A stretch of 21,981 nucleotides of DNA from Chara braunii (taxonomy: Eukaryota > Streptophyta > Charophyceae > Charales > Characeae). The position numbers were made by a program, and so were the translations under genes. The notes beneath the pieces were generated by a model. That model made no database searches. It saw only the letters and a list, made by a program, of their open reading frames with translations, and had not been told where the DNA came from. Positions 17,293 through 21,981 of this stretch are shown here, in pieces. The stretch is taken from positions 1,778,144-1,800,124 of the forward strand of contig BFEA01000119.1 of assembly GCA_003427395.1 (NCBI GenBank). The letters run 5' to 3'. Numbering within the stretch: the stretch's first letter is position 1; each line of letters begins with the position of its first letter.

Positions 17293-18069
17293 CTATCCCT
17301 CCATACCCCCAGGAGCAGTAGCCCCCTCTTGCTGTTCGTACAGTCGGTAGAGATCGTATATGTAGGTTGCGCCCCGTCCTACCTCTCGCCGGATGACTCT
17401 CCACAAGGCCTCGTCATTTATTTGTGGGACTCCCTGCTTAGTATCTATTGCCGCTCGTAGAATGCAAAGCACCTCGCACCCTTGTTCGTCCCCGAAAGGC
17501 CCCATCTCTAGAAAGGCCCGATAGTATTCTTGATACATTAACGCTTCGTCAAAATTTAGCCTAGTTACGGCAGTCACCGCCCGCTCCACTCGTTCTATGC
17601 CCCCCATTTGTCTTAGCAGGAAGGGCGGTAGATTCATCCGTAGCTCAAAAACCCCTGCCGCGGCGACTTTTACTTTCGCTGTTACGTCATCTCGTCCCGG
17701 GTCTGCAAACTCAAACTCCTCCCGCCAAGTTATTTGCCATGCCCCTTCGAACATTCGCACGGGGTCATCCCCGGAAGCCAAAGCAATCCCAAAGGTCCGC
17801 CATCCCTCTTCCGACAGGTGTAAGGATCCCGTCGCATGTACACGCCCAGGGCGATTCAAGTCTACGCCCCCGAACTCCCCTCTCGCACGCCATTCCAGCT
17901 CCACTACTAGGTACACCGTATCCTCCACCAACTCTACCCCCACCCAGTCCATCACCGGATTGTCCACCGTACTTCTTGTCGGCAGGTTTATTTCGACCCT
18001 GCCTTCTGATATTCTTGGTGGCAGGATCCCACGAGGTCTATCCTCCCAAAACGTTACTCGTCGGGCCAT
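17293..18069 (-). CDS. Accessory paralogue 2 (unknown family), intact
   Basis: An intact ORF of about 258 codons from the ATG at 18067-18069 (MARRVTFWEDRPRG); a GTG-initiated extension exists but MAR matches the neighbouring copies. Landmarks: VMDWVGVELVEDTVYLVVELEW (shared in altered form with paralogue 3), SLHLSEEGWRTFGIALASGDDP, FELRMNLPPFLLRQMGGIERVE, YYRAFLEMGPFGDEQGCEVLCILR, VIRREVGRGATYIYDLYRLYEQ. It is the most complete member of the set, so it is the best query for structure prediction or searches. It is separated from paralogue 1 by 164 bp. No family is recognised. Confidence 0.7.
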   Translation of the reverse strand: MARRVTFWEDRPRGILPPRISEGRVEINLPTRSTVDNPVMDWVGVELVEDTVYLVVELEWRARGEFGGVDLNRPGRVHATGSLHLSEEGWRTFGIALASGDDPVRMFEGAWQITWREEFEFADPGRDDVTAKVKVAAAGVFELRMNLPPFLLRQMGGIERVERAVTAVTRLNFDEALMYQEYYRAFLEMGPFGDEQGCEVLCILRAAIDTKQGVPQINDEALWRVIRREVGRGATYIYDLYRLYEQQEGATAPGGMEG

Positions 18070-18333
18070 CTCGCAATGTCCCCTTTCCCGCTTTCTTAGT
18101 CTGTTTGCTGCACCCACCGAGATTCCACGCCTTTCGTGTTTCAGTCTTTCAACCCCCCCCCCTACTTATCGTACACTGGTTCTTGCCGCTATCCCGTTTC
18201 CATGTCTGCCTTTATTTTGGCATCCTCGCGTCCCTTGCTGACTAATGTACATGCCGCTTTCTTATGTTACATCCTAAATCACATGTATCCTCCATACTCC
18301 GTCCTTCCCGTGGCGCTCGAACTTTGACCCCTT

Positions 18334-19089
18334 CTAATCAAACCACCGCACCTCAAACAACAAAAAGACATCGTCCAGATAGGATGGCACGGCCGCCGCC
18401 TCCCGGCTAACTATGGCGTTCCAAGCTTTCGCGCTTACTTCTCGGCGGTCGTACTTGCCTATTCTCAGAATGGTGATGACCTCACCGGCCTTATCCCCGT
18501 AGAAGGGCCCATACTTTAAGGAGAACCTATAGAACTCCTCGGTCAGCCAGGCACATTCTATGTGTATTTTCCTCATGGAGTCGGCTACGTCTGCTATATG
18601 CTCAAAACCCCCGAACCAATCGGCCACGAACTCGGGTACCCAAGTTGTTATGCGCAGGCAGGGAGACCTAAGTTCTTTCCATCCTCCCATCACAACTTTG
18701 CTGCTAACTTCGTCTTTCCCTTCATTGGCGAACCTCTTGCCTTCCTTCCGGGTTCGCGCCTCTGCATCCCCTAGAAGCCACATCGGGTCCTGCCCCATGG
18801 CTAACATAGTGCAAAACAGCTGCCATTCATCCTCGGAAAGGACAATCGTTCCGACTGACTCCACTTTGCCCTCTGCTAAATCGTCCCAACCTTCCTCTTC
18901 CCTTATCGAGTTCCAAATTCACTCTATCCATACATATGACAAGTCCCGGGCAACCTCAAACCCAATCCAATCGCACGTGGTCCCTCTCCATCCGTTCCCT
19001 ATTGGTATAGGCATTTCTATTCCTCCTCTAAGTCGTCGTGGTTCCCAGCCTTTGAAGGGGTATTCCATCATCCTTTCTTCTCTAGTCAT
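18334..19089 (-). pseudogene. Accessory paralogue 3 (unknown family), interrupted by one TGA
   Basis: From the ATG at 19087-19089 (MTREERMMEY) one frame runs to the stop at 18334, interrupted only by a TGA at 18919-18921. Upstream of it, DWIGFEVARDLSYVWIE matches the DWVGVELVEDTVYLVVE of paralogue 2. Downstream, TIVLSEDEWQLFCTMLAMGQDP, GGWKELRSP, VADWFGGFEHIADVADSM, YGPFYGDKAGEVITILR and IVSREAAAVPSYLDDVFLLFE match the same family landmarks. Homology continuing on both sides in one frame makes a nonsense mutation more likely than two genes. Its ATG overlaps the stop of paralogue 4 (ATGA). Confidence 0.7.
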
Positions 19090-19367
19090 CTTCCCCTTTG
19101 CAACAAGTAGACCCACCCCCGAGCTTCCACTGTTCCCCGGAACTCAAAATCCATTAAACTTGGTGACAACCTTGTCAAGCTAACATTAGCCCATACCGTC
19201 TTTATCCATAGGAACGCGTTTTTCCCATTCAGCATCACGGTTTGATATGTTGTTTCAAGGTCCGTCCACGCCCCATCTTCCGGGAGGACGACCGACACCC
19301 CATCCTTTACGTCTACTGGCATCTCTGGACCGTTGGTATAAGTCGGGGGAGACAACCATCGCGCCAT
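19086..19367 (-). CDS. Accessory paralogue 4, short or truncated
   Basis: A 93-codon ORF from the ATG at 19365-19367 (MARWLSPPTYTNG). It shares the MAR start and a VVLPEDGAWTDLETTYQTVML segment that lines up with the LSEDEWQLFCTMLAMG block of paralogue 3, then ends early at RGWVYLLQRGR, where the others continue with their GPF and REx blocks. It is therefore either truncated or a short variant. Its TGA overlaps the ATG of paralogue 3 by ATGA. The relationship is weaker than among the other three. Confidence 0.5.
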   Translation of the reverse strand: MARWLSPPTYTNGPEMPVDVKDGVSVVLPEDGAWTDLETTYQTVMLNGKNAFLWIKTVWANVSLTRLSPSLMDFEFRGTVEARGWVYLLQRGR

Positions 19368-20684
19368 CTTGTTTCCAGCACCCGGTCCCTGTTTTTCATG
19401 AAAGAGTACCAACCGGTTCTTCTGGTCAGGGCAACCTCTTTTCTTAAATAAGGATTATTTCAGACCCCCCATTAAGGTCTCCCTAATTTACCTTCCCATT
19501 CCTAAGTACCTCTTTTCCCATAATTCCCTTGGTCGGCCACCCATTTGTCCACATTCTTTCTCTTGGTTCCATTCCAGTTGACCTCTATCCTTCTTCCTTT
19601 CGATCATCTCTCACTCGTGTGGACTTAGAAGGGAGGGGGAATAGACTTAGAAGAATACCCGTCCAACAATCCAAGCTCAATCAATCTTTACGGGGGAGGG
19701 TACATTCATCCAAAGGTCACCCCCACCTAGTGCTTTGAGATGGATGGGGGTGGGCCATCGCGCGAGAGAGCTTTGACATTGGGGATGTAGCTCAACCCTC
19801 ACGCCGGGTGATAGTCTCGCCGGTCGCTCTGCAACGCTGATTTTTTTTTATTCTTTAAAGTGTTCTCAAGCAATTGTTCCTTCCAATACGCAGGCAGTCC
19901 AGGGGTTCTTTGAGTTTTTCTCTTCTCTTGTGCGTAGGCTAAGTGTGATCCTTAGGCCACGCACCATTTCCCTAGGTATTTTGGCTATATGGCGTCATCG
20001 GGGTGCGGCAGGGCCGTCCTTCCCCTCGCCTCTATGCATCCATCGGATCTCACAATTTGTTTCTCACCTTATTGAAGTAGGACCGTTAGTCTTTTCGGGA
20101 TCCTCATATGCATGCACGGACAACATCACATTTTCCTTGGTACGATTGCACTCCCAATCACACTTCAATGTCTCAAGTGCAAAAGTCATTTTCATGAATT
20201 GGCTCTATGTGAAGGGTCCCATAACCCCTTTGTCCTTCTTCCCTTTCCCTTTTGGTGCCCAGTTCCTCTCGCCCTTATCCCGCTCAAAGCATTTCTAGTC
20301 ATTACTCACATGCACAATCCCACACAAGCAAGAAGATTCATACAATGTCCCCCGTTGGGGGTCAACACATAGCCCTTCCCACATGCCTATTCTTTCCATG
20401 CTCTTTGGCTGTGCTTTGCTCCCTCTTTGTTGTTCAATCAGCCTATCCTCTTCTCATAGTCCTGCAGTCGGGGAAATGGTTGAGTCAAACTGACCTCACT
20501 TTCAACTTATGCTTTCTTCCAGATTCTGCCTCTCCCACTTACTTTTTTGGACGTCCTCTTTCTTGCCTTCTTGGTGGCACAAGGGACCGACTACCCCCCG
20601 ATTGTCCTCTTTCTCCACCAAGTGAGGTCTGATTTCATTCTCCGCTCGTGCCCTAGCAATGTTTTCCAAGTGGGGGGGGAGAAG
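19368..20684. other. No gene recognised; expected location of the 5' LTR
   Basis: About 1.3 kb with only short, overlapping frames and no domain. On the minus strand this is where a 5' LTR and primer-binding site would be expected. AATAAA followed by an A-run occurs near 19846-19855 (minus). A tRNA-like scrap lies at 19781-19840. I could not match it to any stretch near 700-5900, so a 5' LTR is not demonstrated. At 20670-20685 the plus strand has GTGGGGGGGGAGAAGG, a purine tract of opposite orientation. Confidence 0.45.
19781..19840 (+). other. tRNA-like fragment, not a functional tRNA
   Basis: It begins GGGGATGTAGCTCA, identical to the 5' end of plant-type tRNA-Ala, and later has TCGCTCTGCA, reminiscent of its anticodon arm, then a T-run at 19841. 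The expected D-loop, T-arm and a 3' acceptor strand pairing with GGGGATG are absent, so it cannot fold as a tRNA. It could be a tRNA-derived scrap or chance. Confidence 0.25.
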
Positions 20685-20855
20685 GGTTAGTCATATGCTA
20701 AGTGAGGGGAAGGGAGAGAGAGGGTCAGATGATGATGCGAGGGAAAGAGAGGGGAAGAGAGAGGGAGAGAGAAAAGGCAAGGGGCAAGAGAAGAGAGGGA
20801 GAAAGAGGGGGAGAGATAGAGAAGGGAAAGGGATAGGGGGAGAGCGAGAGAAGGA

Positions 20856-20935
<80 letters not shown>
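20685..20935. repeat. Purine tract ending in about 37 GA repeats
   Basis: Purine-rich sequence on the plus strand (GGGA, GAGA, GGAA) that ends in an uninterrupted GA run from about 20859 to 20933. Frames through it encode only Arg/Glu/Gly or Ser/Leu runs and are artefacts. Together with the tract at 406-708 it forms a purine border between the retroelement region and a satellite array on each side. Confidence 0.95.
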
Positions 20936-20936
<1 letters not shown>

Positions 20937-21011
20937 CAAAAGTCTCCTAGTCCTAATCAAGTCATCACCCCGTAATAGCAGTCTGATGTCGGTCACTCAT
21001 CCCTTAGAGAA
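20936..21011. other. Junction between GA repeat and satellite
   Basis: About 75 bp of non-repetitive sequence between the GA tract and the first recognisable satellite landmark. No gene or obvious target-site duplication was seen. Confidence 0.4.
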
Positions 21012-21981
21012 AGAGCAACTAAGTAAGAACCGGAACATCCACTCATGCTTGAACTTTGACAAAAGTGTAGAAGTGAACTAGTAGAACACATGCATATGAC
21101 AGAAAGATTGACTAAGTAAGAACCGGATCATAAACACATGTTTGAACTCGACAAAAGGAAGAAGTGAACTAGTGGAACACAAGCATGTGAAGCACAGGTT
21201 GGCCAAGTAAGAACCGGAACATCAACACATGATTGACCTTGACAAACGAAAAAAGTGAACTAATGGAACACATGCACATGAAAGAAAGATTGACTAAGCA
21301 AGAATCGGAACATCAACTCAAGCTTGAACTTGACAAAAGGAAGAAGTGAACTAGTGGAACACATGCACATGAAGGAGAGATTGACTAAGTAAGAACCGGA
21401 ACATCAACACATGCTTGATCTTGACAAAAAGGAAGAAGTGAACTAGTGAAACACATGCATACGAAGGAGAGGTTGGCCAAGAAAGATCCGGAACATCAAC
21501 ACATGCTTGAACTTGACAAAAGGAAGAAGTGAACTTGTGGAACACTAGCACATGAAGGAAAGATTGACTTAGTAAGAACCGGAACATCAACACTTGCTTG
21601 AACTTGGCAAAACGAAGAAGTGAACTAGTGGAGCACACGCACATGAAAAAAAGATTGACTAAGTAAGAACCGAAGCATCAACACATGATTGAACTTGACA
21701 AACGAAAGAAGTGAACTAACGGAGCACATGCACATGAAGGAAAGATTGACTAAGTAAGAACCGAAACATCAACACATGCTTGAACTTGACAAAAGGAAGA
21801 AGTGAACTACTGGAACACATGCACATGAAGGAAAGATTGACCAAGTAAGAATCGGAACATCAACGCATGCTTGAACTTGACAAAAGGAAGAAGTGAACTT
21901 GTGGAACACATGCACATGAAGGAAAGATTGACTAAGGAAGAACCGGAACATCAACACATGATTGAACTTGACAAACGGAAG
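21012..21981. repeat. 91-bp satellite array, right flank
   Basis: Tandem array with the ACTAGT-type landmark at 21077, 21168, 21259, 21350, 21442, 21533, 21624, 21715, 21806 and 21897; the spacing is 91 bp with one 92. Each unit contains AAGAACCGGAACATCAAC, TTGAACTTGACAAA, GAAGAAGTGAACT and AGATTGACTAAGTAAG. About 10.6 units are present, and the array runs off the window. Apparent minus-strand frames are satellite artefacts. Period, strand and several landmarks are shared with the array at 1-405, but the units are clearly diverged from it. Confidence 0.97.

Larger units (their letters stand above)
8335..19367 (-). mobile_element. Ty3/gypsy LTR retrotransposon, internal region, decayed
   Basis: Minus-strand order: four paralogous ORFs, gag with zinc knuckle, protease, RT, RNase H, integrase with GPY/F end, acidic ORF. 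RT-RNase H before integrase identifies the Ty3/gypsy (Metaviridae-like) order. Gag-pol itself spans about 16020-9667. The outer ORFs are included because they share strand and spacing, not because termini prove it. Long terminal repeats were not identified. A polypurine tract exists at 5899 and another at 4514, either of which could be this element's 3' end. Many frame breaks show it is no longer autonomous. Confidence 0.75.

Noticed and set aside
16722-18245. Plus-strand ORFs over the paralogue cluster (up to 214 codons)
   Set aside because: They are antisense to frames that show mutual homology; the plus frames show none of it.
20560-20582. TGTGCCA start on the minus strand resembling the sequence after the polypurine tract at 5899
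   Set aside because: Similarity fades after about 15-20 bases, so it does not establish a pair of LTRs.
20659-21081. 140-codon plus-strand frame over the GA tract
   Set aside because: Its Arg/Glu repeat is produced by the dinucleotide repeat, and its tail lies in satellite DNA.
21351-21957. Minus-strand frames with repeated FRFLLSQSF-like segments
   Set aside because: The repetition is the 91-bp satellite read in one frame; unit length is not a codon multiple and stops recur.

Overview
The window looks like heterochromatic repeat DNA from a large, repeat-rich eukaryotic genome. A plant-lineage genome is most likely, perhaps a streptophyte alga or early-diverging land plant. The reasons are a Ty3/gypsy retrotransposon with a gag-protease-RT-RNaseH-integrase order, long satellite arrays, and a remnant of a DNMT3-type cytosine methyltransferase next to a polypurine tract. 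No ordinary host gene, rRNA or complete tRNA could be supported. The host assignment is inference; I cannot exclude another eukaryotic group.

Layout in plus coordinates: 1-405 is a satellite array with an exact 91-bp period; 406-708 is a purine-only simple repeat; 709-4513 is non-coding DNA that contains an unusually dense chain of perfect short inverted repeats, a 161-bp tandem repeat and a diverged ~1.4-kb duplication. At 4514-4546 there is a polypurine tract plus hairpin (minus strand), the signature of the start of a 3' LTR. At 4667-5350 (minus) lies a broken DNMT3-like methyltransferase, preceded by coding-like 63-66-bp repeats (5341-5860) and, at 5899-5932, by a second copy of the polypurine tract/hairpin cassette. 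5933-8334 is non-coding with four minisatellites. 8335-9348 (minus) is an acidic extra ORF with two SUMO-interaction-like motifs. 9667-16020 (minus) is a decayed Ty3/gypsy gag-pol. 16487-19367 (minus) holds four tandem ORFs that are paralogues of each other and that I cannot assign to a known family. 19368-20684 shows no gene. 20685-20935 is a purine tract ending in about 37 GA repeats, and from about 21012 to the window end a second satellite array again has a 91-bp period and shares landmarks with the left one.

Read on the minus strand, the order is: four paralogous ORFs, gag, pol, acidic SIM-like ORF, PPT cassette 1, methyltransferase, PPT cassette 2, hairpin-rich putative LTR. If this is one element it would be a giant (~15-20 kb) gypsy element with accessory genes on both sides of gag-pol, including a captured DNA methyltransferase. 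I could not find a matching pair of LTRs, so a nest of several elements inserted into one satellite array is equally possible.

The element is dead: frameshifts and stops break pol, and the RT YxDD box, the gag zinc knuckle, the protease and the integrase active sites carry substitutions. Many of the lesions are single G-to-A or C-to-T changes.
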